A DNA stretch of 64,000 bases, from assembly GCA_963840545.1 (NCBI GenBank), contig CAWIZE010000010.1, forward strand, positions 124,001 through 188,000, given 5' to 3'. Position 1 is the first letter of the stretch, and every line of letters begins with the position of its first letter. Below, piece by piece: positions 19,456-27,780 of the stretch. The notes beneath the pieces were generated by a model, which saw only the letters and a list, made by a program, of their open reading frames with translations, ran no database searches and was not told where the DNA came from. Origin of the DNA: JAKAWQ01 sp963840545 (lineage in GTDB: Bacteria > Pseudomonadota > Alphaproteobacteria > Acetobacterales > Acetobacteraceae). The translations under genes were made by a program, and so were the position numbers.

Positions 19456-20274
19456 ATGGCGCAAGTCGTGGTGGTGACATCCGGCAAAGGCGGCGTGGGC
19501 AAGACCACCTCCACCGCCGCTCTCGGCGCGGCCCTGGCCCAGGGCGGCGAGAAGGTCGTGGTGGTGGATTTCGACGTCGGCCTGCGCAACCTCGATCTGG
19601 TGATGGGGGCCGAGCGCCGCGTCGTCTTCGACCTCGTCAACGTCGTGCAGGGCGATGCCAAGCTCCCCCAGGCGCTGATCCGCGACAAGCGGCTCGAGAA
19701 CCTGGCCCTCCTGCCGGCCTCGCAGACCCGCGACAAGGACGCGCTGACAGCCGAGGGCGTCGCCCGCGTCATCGCGGAGCTCCGCGAAAAATTCGACTGG
19801 ATCCTCTGTGACAGCCCGGCCGGGATCGAGCGCGGCGCAACCCTCGCCATGCGCCACGCCGATGCCGCCGTCGTCGTCACCAATGCCGAGGTCTCCTCGG
19901 TGCGCGATTCGGACCGCATCATCGGCCTGCTCGATTCCAAGACCGAGAAGGCCGAGAACGGGCAGAAGATGCCGAAGCACCTCCTCCTCACGCGCTACGA
20001 CGCCGCCCGCGCCGCCCGCGGCGAGATGCTCAAGACCGAAGACGTGCTCGAGATCCTCTCGATCCCGCTGCTCGGCATCATCCCCGAGAGCCAGGAGGTG
20101 CTGCGGGCCTCCAACATGGGCACGCCGGTCCCCCTGGCGAACCCTGCCTCGGCGCCGGCGCGCGCCTATATGGAGGCGGCGCGGCGCCTCAAGGGCGAAA
20201 CGATCCGCGTCACCATCCCGGCCGAGCGCGCCAGCTTCTTCGGCAAATTGTTCGGCCGGAGGGCGATCGCATGA
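19456..20274 (+). CDS. minD: Septum site-determining ATPase MinD
   Basis: A 272-residue ParA/MinD ATPase. The deviant Walker A is SGKGGVGKTT at about residues 9-18, Walker A' is VVVVDFDVGLRNLDLVMG, and Walker B is DWILCDSPAGIE. The last residues (ERASFFGKLFGRR) form the amphipathic membrane-targeting helix typical of MinD. MinD recruits MinC to the membrane and oscillates with MinE. The start is 55 bp after minC, and the stop overlaps minE by ATGA. Confidence 0.96.
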   Translation: MAQVVVVTSGKGGVGKTTSTAALGAALAQGGEKVVVVDFDVGLRNLDLVMGAERRVVFDLVNVVQGDAKLPQALIRDKRLENLALLPASQTRDKDALTAEGVARVIAELREKFDWILCDSPAGIERGATLAMRHADAAVVVTNAEVSSVRDSDRIIGLLDSKTEKAENGQKMPKHLLLTRYDAARAARGEMLKTEDVLEILSIPLLGIIPESQEVLRASNMGTPVPLANPASAPARAYMEAARRLKGETIRVTIPAERASFFGKLFGRRAIA

Positions 20275-20582
20275 GCCTCAACCTCCTCGCGCTGTTCCGC
20301 CGGCGCAAGTCCGCGCCCGTGGCGCGCGAGCGGCTGCAGGTGCTGCTCGCGCACGAGCGCGCCGTCGTCGGCGGCTCCGACCTGCTCGCCCAGCTCCAGG
20401 AGGAGATCCTCGCCGTCATCGCCCGGCACGTGGCGGTCGATCGCGACAAGGTGCAGATCAAGCTCGATCGCGGCGACCCGGTCTCCACGCTCGAGATCGA
20501 TGTCGAGGTCCCGACCCTCGTCCGCGCCGCCGGCGTCAGCCGGGAACCGGCGCGTCCCGGCGCAGCAGCCCTTCGTGCTTGA
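20271..20582 (+). CDS. minE: Cell division topological specificity factor MinE
   Basis: 103 residues. The N-terminal membrane/MinD-binding helix (LLALFRRRKSAPVARERLQVLLAHER) is followed by the topological specificity domain (ILAVIARHVAVDRDKVQIKLDRG, TLEIDVEVP). It stimulates MinD ATPase. The start codon overlaps the minD stop. The last 47 bp overlap the 3' end of the convergent aldo/keto reductase gene; the extra C-terminal residues REPARPGAAALRA lie in this overlap and are not conserved family sequence. Confidence 0.94.
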   Translation: MSLNLLALFRRRKSAPVARERLQVLLAHERAVVGGSDLLAQLQEEILAVIARHVAVDRDKVQIKLDRGDPVSTLEIDVEVPTLVRAAGVSREPARPGAAALRA

Positions 20583-21558
20583 GCTCCGCCCATAGATCGG
20601 CGGGAATCGCCGTCGTCATCAGCGCGATATTGGCGAGCACCTCCTCCGGGCGCACCGCGCCCGGCACGATCGCGCCCACCACCGGGTGCCCGAGCGGAAA
20701 CTGGATCGCCGCCGCCGCCAGCGCCACGCCGTGGCGCGCGCACACCGCCTGGATTTCTTCGGTCTTGCGCAAAATCTCCGCCGGCGCCGGCCGGTAATTG
20801 TATTTGGCGCCCGCCACCGGCCCCGAGGCGAGGATGCCGGAATTGAAAGGCCCCGCCAGGAGAATCCCGACGCCCTTGCGCTCGAGCAGCGGCAGCAGAT
20901 CATCCAGCGCCTCCTGCTCGAGCAGCGTGTAGCGCCCGGCCAGCATCAGCGCGTCGATATCGGTCTCGCTCACGAAGCGCCGGCTCGGCCCGATCTCGTT
21001 CACCCCGACCCCGATCGCCCGCACCGTCCCCGCCGCGCGCAGCTCGGCGAGCGCGCGCCACGCGCCGCCCACCGCCTCGCGGAAACGCTCCTCGAACGCC
21101 GCCTCGCTGCCATGGGTCCAGACATCCACGTCATGGATCAGCACGGTATCGATGCGCTCGATGCCAAGCCGCTGGAAGCTCTGCTCGAGCGCACGCATCG
21201 TGCCGTCATAGCTGTAATCGAACCGCGGCTGCATGTTGAGCCCGCCCGCCCATTGCCCGCGCGCGATCGTCTCCGGCGCGGCCGGGACCAGGTAGCGCCC
21301 CACCTTGGTCGAAAGCACGTAATCGTCGCGCGGACGTTGCCGCAGCACATGCCCGAAGCGGTGCTCGGAAAGCCCGTATCCGTACAGCGGCGCGGTGTCG
21401 AACAGCCGGATGCCGTGCTCGTACGCCGCCTCCAGCGTGGCGAGCGCCCGCGCCTCCGGAATGCGCTCATAGAGATCGCCGAGCGGCGCGCCGCCGAGCC
21501 CGAGACAGCTCACCGCAAGCCCGCTCCGGCCCAACGGCCGCTTTGCGAAAATATCCAT
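20536..21558 (-). CDS. Aldo/keto reductase
   Basis: A 340-residue TIM-barrel NADP-dependent oxidoreductase. The N-terminus RPLGRSGLAVSCLGLGGAPLG is typical, with the catalytic region FDTAPLYGYGLSEHRFG (Asp and Tyr) and STKVGR (Lys). It most resembles the D-threo-aldose 1-dehydrogenase/pyridoxal dehydrogenase branch. The start is the ATG at 21558; the longer frame beginning at 21936 is a read-through of the antisense of pspF. It ends inside minE on the opposite strand (tail-to-tail overlap of 47 bp). The substrate is unknown. Confidence 0.88.
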   Translation of the reverse strand: MDIFAKRPLGRSGLAVSCLGLGGAPLGDLYERIPEARALATLEAAYEHGIRLFDTAPLYGYGLSEHRFGHVLRQRPRDDYVLSTKVGRYLVPAAPETIARGQWAGGLNMQPRFDYSYDGTMRALEQSFQRLGIERIDTVLIHDVDVWTHGSEAAFEERFREAVGGAWRALAELRAAGTVRAIGVGVNEIGPSRRFVSETDIDALMLAGRYTLLEQEALDDLLPLLERKGVGILLAGPFNSGILASGPVAGAKYNYRPAPAEILRKTEEIQAVCARHGVALAAAAIQFPLGHPVVGAIVPGAVRPEEVLANIALMTTAIPADLWAELKHEGLLRRDAPVPG

Positions 21559-21577
21559 TTTTTTCCCGCCCCCTCGG

Positions 21578-22582
<1,005 letters not shown>

Positions 22583-22593
22583 GGCTATCGCGT

Positions 22594-22615
22594 ATTTTGT
22601 CATACTTTAGCAAAA
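22594..22615. promoter_or_regulatory. Candidate PspF upstream activating site
   Basis: An AT-rich imperfect inverted repeat, TTTTG and CAAAA flanking a centre of 10 bases, lies about 85-100 bp upstream of the pspA sigma-54 promoter. This is the distance expected for an enhancer-binding-protein site. It overlaps the alternative upstream pspF start. Confidence 0.35.
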
Positions 22616-22696
22616 ATAGCTACCTCTCCCTCCGCCTACCCACCACACAACCATAAAAACACCGCCAAATCAATCCCTTGCCAACCAGCTCCCCTC

Positions 22697-22712
22697 TGGC
22701 ACGCCGCATGCT
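22697..22712 (+). promoter_or_regulatory. Sigma-54 promoter of pspA
   Basis: TGGCACG, four bases, then ATGCT matches the sigma-54 consensus TGGCACG-N4-TTGCW at all but one position. The -24 GG is at 22698-22699 and the -12 GC at 22710-22711. It ends about 44 bp before the pspA ATG and lies between the divergent pspF and pspA genes. Confidence 0.8.
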
Positions 22713-22755
22713 TATCCGCACCCATCCTCCCGTCTCCCCGCAAGGATCCGCCGCC

Positions 22756-23440
22756 ATGGGCATCTTTTCCCGCCTCTCCGACATCGTGAACTCCAACCTC
22801 AACGCCCTGCTCGACCGCGCCGAGGACCCCGAAAAGATCATCCGCCTGATCATCCAGGAGATGGAGGACACGCTGGTCGAGGTCCGCAGCGCCACGGTCC
22901 ACAGCATCGCCGAGAAAAAGGGGCTGGAGCGCAAGGCGGCCGAGCTTCGCGCCGAGCAGGAGGACTGGCAGCGCAAGGCCGAGCTTGCCATCACCAAGGG
23001 CCGGGACGACCTCGCCAAGGCGGCGCTGCACGCCAAGGCCCGCGTCGCCCAGACCCTGGCGGCGCTCGAACGCCAGCTCGCCCAGCTCGCCGAATTCCCT
23101 CGCCCGCCAGAACGAGGATATCGGCAAGCTCCAGGCCAAGCTTGCGGATGCCAAGGCGCGCGAGCGCACGCTCGCCACGCGGCAGAAAACCGCCGCCACC
23201 CGCCTCAAGCTGCGCACCAGGCTCTACGACGAACGCATCACCGACGCCTTCGCCCGCTTCGAGCAGGTCGAGCGCACGCTCGACGTGATGGAAGGCGAGG
23301 TCGAATCCCACGATCTCGGCCGCAAGCCGGCGCTTGCCGACGAATTCGCCACGCTCGAAGCCGATGCCGGCGTCGATGAGGAGCTCGAGGCTCTGAAATC
23401 CCGCCTCGGCAACCGGCTCGCCTCAGCCTCTAGAGCGTGA
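22756..23440 (+). CDS. pspA: Phage shock protein A (one frameshift)
   Basis: About 228 residues over two frames. The first part (22756 to about 23095) has the ESCRT-III/Vipp1-like N-terminus MGIFSRLSDIVNSNLNALLD and the EDPEKIIRLIIQEME motif. The second (about 23097 to 23440) resumes at SLARQNEDIGKLQAKLADA and ends with ADAGVDEELEALKSRLG. One inserted base at 23095-23100 would restore a single coiled-coil protein of standard length. PspA binds and protects stressed inner membrane and holds PspF inactive. The operon is otherwise complete, so a sequence error is likely. Confidence 0.92.
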
Positions 23441-23535
23441 TGATTTTCAATCATCACGCTCTAGCCTTTGTTTTGCCGATCAATATTATGGCTTTGGCGG
23501 ATCGCTTCGCTTCTCCGCCAGAAGCCATATTGATC
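23430..23535. repeat. Two-hairpin intergenic element between pspA and pspB
   Basis: Hairpin 1 is a perfect inverted repeat with 14-bp arms (23430-23443 and 23451-23464, starting CTAGAGCGTG) around a 7-base loop; its left arm overlaps the last codons of pspA. Hairpin 2 (23478-23535) pairs GATCAATAT with ATATTGATC and encloses further pairing of GGCTT/AAGCC and GGCGGA/TCCGCC. A diverged copy is at 15957-16045. No T-tract follows either hairpin. Confidence 0.8.
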
Positions 23536-23549
23536 TGAGGGCTAGCAAA

Positions 23550-23792
23550 ATGGGCTTCGGCACCATGCTCCTCGGCGTCATTTTTCTCCTCGTCGTCGCG
23601 CCCCTCTGGATTCTCTTCCATTACGTCACCCGCTGGCGCAGCGCCCGCACCCTCTCGGTGGAGGATGAGCGCGCGCTCGGCGAGCTCTGGGACGTGGCCC
23701 AGCGCATGGAAGCGCGCCTCGCCAATCTCGAGCATGCGCTGGATACGGAGGCGCCCGGCTGGCGCGCGCAAACGGAGGGGGATCAGCGATGA
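23550..23792 (+). CDS. pspB: Phage shock protein B
   Basis: 80 residues. One N-terminal transmembrane helix (LLGVIFLLVVAPLWILFHYV, about 6-25) is followed by a cytoplasmic amphipathic/coiled segment containing LWDVAQRMEARLANLEHAL, as in PspB. With PspC it senses membrane stress and relieves PspA inhibition of PspF. The stop overlaps the pspC start (ATGA). Confidence 0.9.
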   Translation: MGFGTMLLGVIFLLVVAPLWILFHYVTRWRSARTLSVEDERALGELWDVAQRMEARLANLEHALDTEAPGWRAQTEGDQR

Positions 23793-24178
23793 ATCTCGGC
23801 TGGCAATCCCGGTTCCCGCTCTATCGCGATCGCGGGAACGCCTGGCTCGCCGGCGTCTGCGCCGGAATCGCCGCCTATCTCGGTGTCGATCGCACCGCGG
23901 TGCGCCTCGCCACCGTCGCGGGCCTCATCTTCTTCACCCTCCCCACGCTCACCATCTACATCGCGCTGGCAATCCTCCTGCCGCCGCGCCCGCCGCGCGA
24001 ATTCACGAGCCCTGGGGAGGAAAATTTCTGGCGCGGCGTCGCAACCGAGCCCCGCCGCACCGCCTCCGCCTTGCGCCAGCGCTACCGCGAGATCGAATAC
24101 CGGCTCCAGCGCCTCGAGCGCGCGGCCACCTCGGAGGACATCACGCTGCGCCGCCGCTTCCGCGATCTCGGGAGATAG
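23789..24178 (+). CDS. pspC: Phage shock protein C
   Basis: 129 residues with the PspC domain. RFPLYRDRGNAWLAGVCAGIAAYLGVDRTAVRLA (residues of about 6-40, read in two parts) precedes a transmembrane helix (LIFFTLPTLTIYIALAILLP). A C-terminal cytoplasmic helix (RYREIEYRLQRLERA) follows. It is an inner-membrane partner of PspB. It is 5 bp upstream of the yccF-like gene, implying one transcript. Confidence 0.92.
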   Translation: MNLGWQSRFPLYRDRGNAWLAGVCAGIAAYLGVDRTAVRLATVAGLIFFTLPTLTIYIALAILLPPRPPREFTSPGEENFWRGVATEPRRTASALRQRYREIEYRLQRLERAATSEDITLRRRFRDLGR

Positions 24179-24183
24179 AGGAA

Positions 24184-24603
24184 ATGACTCCCCTCCGCCT
24201 CCTCCTCAACATTCTCTGGATCATCACCGGCGGCATCTGGATGGCCGGGGCCTGGATCGTCGCCGGCATAGTCATGCTCGTCAGCATCATTTTTATCCCT
24301 TGGGCCTTTGCCGCATTCCGCATCGCCGCCTACACCCTGCTGCCCTTCGGCCACCGCGCCGTCCGGCGCGACCATCTTTCCCACCGCGCCGATCTCGCCA
24401 CCGGCCCGCTCGGCATCCTCGGCAACGTGATCTGGCTTCTCCTGGCTGGCTGGTGGCTCGCCCTCGGCCATCTCATCGCCGCCATCCTCCTCGCCGTCAC
24501 CATCATCGGCATTCCCTTCGCCTGGGCGCATCTCAAGCTTGCCGGCCTCGCCCTCTGGCCGATCGGCACCGAGATCGTCCCCATCGGCTACCCGCTCGGG
24601 TAA
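24184..24603 (+). CDS. YccF-domain inner membrane protein
   Basis: 139 residues containing two copies of the YccF (DUF307) unit. Each has a hydrophobic helix pair and a hallmark LLLNILWIITGGIWM or ILGNVIWLLLAGWWLALGHL motif, followed by IPFAWAHLKLAGLALWPIG. The function of the family is not established. Its position directly after pspC, with 5 bp spacing, places it in the Psp regulon here, suggesting an envelope-stress role by inference. Confidence 0.85.
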   Translation: MTPLRLLLNILWIITGGIWMAGAWIVAGIVMLVSIIFIPWAFAAFRIAAYTLLPFGHRAVRRDHLSHRADLATGPLGILGNVIWLLLAGWWLALGHLIAAILLAVTIIGIPFAWAHLKLAGLALWPIGTEIVPIGYPLG

Positions 24604-24606
24604 AAC

Positions 24607-24745
24607 CCCAGCCAGCATCGCCGCTTCGGCCGACCGCCCAGCCGCATCCAGCACCGTCACGTCGTAGAATCCCGGGCCAGGCGGCGTCCATTCCACGTCC
24701 CGCAACGTGGCCACCGAGGCAACGGGCGCGCCGTTCACCAGCAAG
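24607..24745 (-). pseudogene. Fragment of the pbpC 3' end (BiPBP_C domain)
   Basis: The minus strand reads LVNGAPVASVATLRDVEWTP, then PGFYDVTVLDAAGRSAEAA. This is nearly the same as the last 45 residues of the pbpC gene at 32774 (LVNGAPVASVAALREVEWTP, PGFYRVTVLDAAGNAAE). DNA identity is obvious over about 130 bp. It has no start and none of the rest of the gene; its upstream edge is joined to a parE fragment. Confidence 0.85.
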
Positions 24746-24835
24746 CCGCGCCGCCGCAGGATTGGCGGCGGCGATCCAACGGAGGGCTTCGCGCAGCGCG
24801 GCCTGGGCCCTGAGCGTCAGGACGGCCGGTGTCAC
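24746..24835 (-). pseudogene. Truncated parE-type toxin gene (first 30 codons)
   Basis: A GTG start at 24835 overlaps the parD stop (GTGA) and encodes TPAVLTLRAQAALREALRWI then AAANPAAAR, the first helices of a ParE/RelE toxin. The reading then passes directly into the pbpC fragment. The catalytic C-terminal half is missing, so the toxin should be inactive. Confidence 0.7.
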
Positions 24836-25089
24836 GTCTCCGTGCGGCCCATCTCCTCGATGAACGCGCTCATCTCGCGATGGATATCGGCGGCGGCGAC
24901 AAATCCGCCGCACGCGCTCTCGGCCTCGGCCGCCTCGAGCGAGGCGACGAACGCGGCGCGCTCCGCCTCGGCGCGCTGGAGCAGCGTCAGGCTGGCCTCG
25001 ACGACGCCGTCGACATCCCGGAACCGCCCGCCGGCCACCGCTTCGGCGGCGAAGCGCTCCTGGTCCGGTTTCAGGGTGACGGTGGCCAT
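24832..25089 (-). CDS. ParD-family antitoxin (orphaned)
   Basis: 85 residues. The N-terminal ribbon-helix-helix (MATVTLKPDQERFAAEAVAGGRFRD, about 1-45) would bind operator DNA, and an acidic C-terminal toxin-neutralising tail follows. This is typical ParD/CopG antitoxin length and layout. The partner parE gene directly downstream is truncated after about 30 codons. The antitoxin is therefore orphaned at this locus; whether it cross-neutralises the ParE at 31693-32379 cannot be told from sequence. Confidence 0.8.
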   Translation of the reverse strand: MATVTLKPDQERFAAEAVAGGRFRDVDGVVEASLTLLQRAEAERAAFVASLEAAEAESACGGFVAAADIHREMSAFIEEMGRTET

Positions 25090-25150
25090 GCCCCGGAAGA
25101 TAAGGGTTCGCCTTGGAAAAGCACGGTGACCCGCGGCAGCCGGGCGTCGG

Positions 25151-25810
25151 TCAGTCCGCATCCTGCCGGCGGTACGTGCCCTGCCGCAGCCCGTCGAGCT
25201 GAACCTCGATGGCGAGCGCGATCGCTCGTGGAACCGCCACGTTCTCCCCCTCCAGCCCATCGATCGCCAGCATAGTCAGCCCATGCACCGCGGCCCACGC
25301 GGTGAAGGTCGCGACGGCGAGCTGGCCGGCCGTGCCCGGCACGATGGCGAAGTCCCGGGCATCCACCCCGTTGCGGATGACGCGCTCCAGCACTGCCTTG
25401 GCCTCGCGGCCGGTCGTCACCACCTCGGCAGGCCGCCCCTCGCCTTTTGAGGCCGCCAGCTCCGGGCCGAACATCAGCCGGTAGAGCGCCGGGTTCTCCA
25501 GTCCCAGCTCGACATAGGTGCGCAGGCACGCGACGAACGCCTCCGGCGCCGAGGGCAGGCCGGCGACGGCGGCGGCGAGGCCCTCGTGCAGTCGGCGGAA
25601 CCCGCTCACCGCCACCGCCGCGAGCAGGTCCCGCTTGTCGGCGAAATGGTTGTACGGGGCGCTCTGGCTGACGCCGGCGCGGCGCGCCACCTCGCGCAGC
25701 GAGAAGGTCCAGTCCTGTTCCTCGGTGACCAGGGCGAGCGCCGCGGCGATCAGGGCGCGGCGCAGGTCGCCGTGATGATAGGGCGCGCGATCCGCGGGTT
25801 TGGGCTTCAT
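25151..25810 (-). CDS. TetR/AcrR-family transcriptional regulator
   Basis: 219 residues from the ATG at 25810. The N-terminal helix-turn-helix has FSLREVARRAGVSQSAPYNHFADKRDLLAAV (seen in parts at about residues 38-68). A TetR_C-type ligand domain contains NPALYRLMFGPELAA. It diverges from the tautomerase/aldolase/HD operon, and a palindrome overlapping that operon's promoter is the obvious operator. The longer frame from 25966 would overlap this operator and is rejected. Confidence 0.88.
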   Translation of the reverse strand: MKPKPADRAPYHHGDLRRALIAAALALVTEEQDWTFSLREVARRAGVSQSAPYNHFADKRDLLAAVAVSGFRRLHEGLAAAVAGLPSAPEAFVACLRTYVELGLENPALYRLMFGPELAASKGEGRPAEVVTTGREAKAVLERVIRNGVDARDFAIVPGTAGQLAVATFTAWAAVHGLTMLAIDGLEGENVAVPRAIALAIEVQLDGLRQGTYRRQDAD

Positions 25811-25855
25811 CACAACTGCCTTTCCTGCCGCCCGCGCGGCCGGCGCACGCGGATG

Positions 25856-25885
25856 TTGACAACGTTCATTTTGACGTATATGAAC
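25856..25885 (+). promoter_or_regulatory. Promoter with overlapping TetR operator
   Basis: TTGACA (25856-25861), a 17-bp spacer and TATGAA (25879-25884) form a sigma-70-like promoter reading toward the tautomerase gene. The palindrome GTTCAT-N10-ATGAAC (25864-25885) covers the spacer and -10 element. Repressor binding there would block RNA polymerase. Confidence 0.65.
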
Positions 25886-25964
25886 ACTGCTCACATGAGG
25901 CGCCGGCCCGGGCCCGAATGCAAGCCCGAACCTTCGACCCACCCGCCCAACCAGGAGACCGATC

Positions 25965-26366
25965 ATGCCGCTCGCAAAAATCCATGTCGCCGAAGGCCGC
26001 TACGACGAGGCCCGCCTTGCCCGGCTCGGCCAGGCGATCCAGGACGCGCTGGAGGAGGTCCTGGGCATCCCGCCGGAGGATTACTTCCGCATCTACGACG
26101 TCCCGCCGCGCAGCCGCTTCGTCCATAGCCCCGGCTTCCTCGGCCTGACCTATTCCGAGGACCTCGTCCTGGTGGAGATCACGTTCATTGCGGGCCGCAG
26201 CGGGCAAGACCGGCTCGACTTGCTGAAGGCGCTCAACCAGCGCGCCGTCGCCGCCATCGGCATCTCGCCCGACGATTTCGTCGTCATGATGTACGAGACT
26301 GCCGGTGAGAACGTCTCGTTCGGCCGCGGCGAAGCGCAGCGCGCGCATATCGCCGCCCATGTCTGA
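25965..26366 (+). CDS. Tautomerase-superfamily protein
   Basis: 133 residues beginning Met-Pro (MPLAKIHVAEGRY). The N-terminal proline, exposed after Met removal, is the catalytic base of the tautomerase superfamily. The body contains two beta-alpha-beta units (LGQAIQDALEEVLGIPPEDYFRIYD, and VLVEITFIAGRSGQDR with LLKALNQRAVAAIGISPDD), the fused-repeat architecture of the longer tautomerases. It is first in an operon with a class II aldolase and an HD protein, behind a TetR-controlled promoter. The substrate is not known. Confidence 0.82.
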   Translation: MPLAKIHVAEGRYDEARLARLGQAIQDALEEVLGIPPEDYFRIYDVPPRSRFVHSPGFLGLTYSEDLVLVEITFIAGRSGQDRLDLLKALNQRAVAAIGISPDDFVVMMYETAGENVSFGRGEAQRAHIAAHV

Positions 26367-26384
26367 CCGCAGGAGCAATCAGCG

Positions 26385-27155
26385 ATGAACACGCAGCCTT
26401 TCCCGATCAGCCTGCGCGACCGCGTCAGCCCCGCGGAGTGGGAGCAGCGCGTGGCGCTGGCCGCCGCCTACCGGCTGGTCGCCCTTTCCCGCTGGGACGA
26501 CCTGATCTTCACCCATCTGTCGGCCCGCGTGCCGGACAGCGACCACCACTTCCTGATCAACCCCTACGGCATGACCTTCGACGAGATCACCGCATCCAGC
26601 CTGGTGAAGGTGGACCTCGCGGGAAACAAGGTCATCAGCTCGCCGCATGCCGTGAACCCGGCCGGCTTCACCATCCACAGCGCGATCCATGCGGCGCGTG
26701 AGGATGCGGGCTGCGTGCTGCACGTGCACAGCGTCAACGGCGCCGCAGTCTCGGCGCAGCGGGACGGCGTGCTGCCGATCTCGCAGCAGTCGATCTTCGT
26801 GCTGTCCTCGCTCGCCTACCACGACTACGAAGGCGTCGCCCTGCGCGAGGACGAGAAGCCGCGGCTCGTCCGCGACCTCGGTGAGAAGAACTTCTTCATG
26901 CTGCGCAACCACGGCCTGATCACCGTGGCCCGCACCGTGCCCGACGCGTTCCTGTTCATGTACACGTTCGAGTCCGCCTGCATGATCCAGCTGCGTGCGC
27001 AGGCCGGTGGCGGGGCGCTGGTTCGCATCGATCCGGCCATCATCGCAACCGCACGGCAGCAGGCGGCAACGGTGACCGACAGCGCGGTGGGGGCGCTGGC
27101 CTGGCCGGCGCTGCTGCGCAAGCTCGACCGCATCGATCCGTCGTATCGCAGCTGA
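26385..27155 (+). CDS. Class II aldolase/adducin-family protein
   Basis: 256 residues with the zinc-dependent class II aldolase fold. Features are FTHLSARVPDSDHHFLINPYG near the N-terminus, the metal-binding HVHS at about residue 111, and a later RNHGLITVARTVPDAF. Family members cleave or decarboxylate small hydroxy-carbonyl compounds such as fuculose-1-phosphate or hydroxy-keto acids. It starts 18 bp after the tautomerase gene and is followed 31 bp later by the HD gene. No sugar-phosphate recognition can be read from the sequence. Confidence 0.85.
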   Translation: MNTQPFPISLRDRVSPAEWEQRVALAAAYRLVALSRWDDLIFTHLSARVPDSDHHFLINPYGMTFDEITASSLVKVDLAGNKVISSPHAVNPAGFTIHSAIHAAREDAGCVLHVHSVNGAAVSAQRDGVLPISQQSIFVLSSLAYHDYEGVALREDEKPRLVRDLGEKNFFMLRNHGLITVARTVPDAFLFMYTFESACMIQLRAQAGGGALVRIDPAIIATARQQAATVTDSAVGALAWPALLRKLDRIDPSYRS

Positions 27156-27186
27156 ACCCCACGCTGCACCGCGGACAGGAAGGAGA

Positions 27187-27780
27187 ATGACCATGGACCA
27201 CGAGGTGATGGAGCGTGCCCGTTTTCACGCTATGACCGAGAGCACGCACGAGGAATGGCAGCTGATCGGCCGCGAGCTCGAGCAATTCGCCAGCCGGTTG
27301 CCGAATCGTCTGATCGCGCATCTGGAGCTGCTGCGCGGCGATTACGGCGGCTTTCCGGTCGATCGGCTGGAGCACTGCCTGCAGGCCGCGACGCGCGCCC
27401 ACCGCGCTGGCCGCGACGAGGACTATGTGGTCTGCGCCCTGCTGCACGATATCGGCGACACCCTGGGTCCGCACAACCACGCGGACATCGCCGCCGCCAT
27501 CGTCCAGCCCTTCGTATCGGAGGCGAACCACTGGATGGTCCGGCACGACGGCATCTTCCAGGGCTACTACTTCTTCCACTTTCTCGGGCTCGAACGCGAC
27601 ATGCGCGAGACATTCCGCGGCCATCGGCATTTCGAACGGACCGAGGAATTCTGCCGGGTGTTCGACCAGACCGCCTTCGATCCGAACTTCCGGTCGATGC
27701 CGCTCGACGCCTTCGTGCCCATGATCGGACGGATGTTCGGCAAGCCCCGCCAGTCGATCTACGTCGCCGCGGGCGGCTGA
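27187..27780 (+). CDS. HD-domain protein resembling PhnZ/TmpB diiron oxygenases
   Basis: 197 residues (alternative ATG at 27193). The core LEHCLQAATRAHRAG, then DYVVCALLHDIGDTLGP and HNHADIAAAI, lines up with the LEHSLQ and LLHDIG blocks of the mixed-valent diiron oxygenase PhnZ. Further His residues (ANHWMVRHDGIFQGYYFFH, RGHRHFERTEEFCRVFD) could complete an iron-binding set. Most HD proteins are phosphohydrolases, so the oxygenase reading is a family-level inference. It is the third gene of the TetR-controlled operon with a tautomerase and an aldolase, suggesting breakdown of an unidentified small molecule. Confidence 0.75.
   Translation: MTMDHEVMERARFHAMTESTHEEWQLIGRELEQFASRLPNRLIAHLELLRGDYGGFPVDRLEHCLQAATRAHRAGRDEDYVVCALLHDIGDTLGPHNHADIAAAIVQPFVSEANHWMVRHDGIFQGYYFFHFLGLERDMRETFRGHRHFERTEEFCRVFDQTAFDPNFRSMPLDAFVPMIGRMFGKPRQSIYVAAGG

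Noticed and set aside
23430..23464. Perfect 14-bp-arm hairpin after pspA as a Rho-independent terminator
   Set aside because: No T-tract follows, it lies inside an operon and it belongs to a repeated two-hairpin element.
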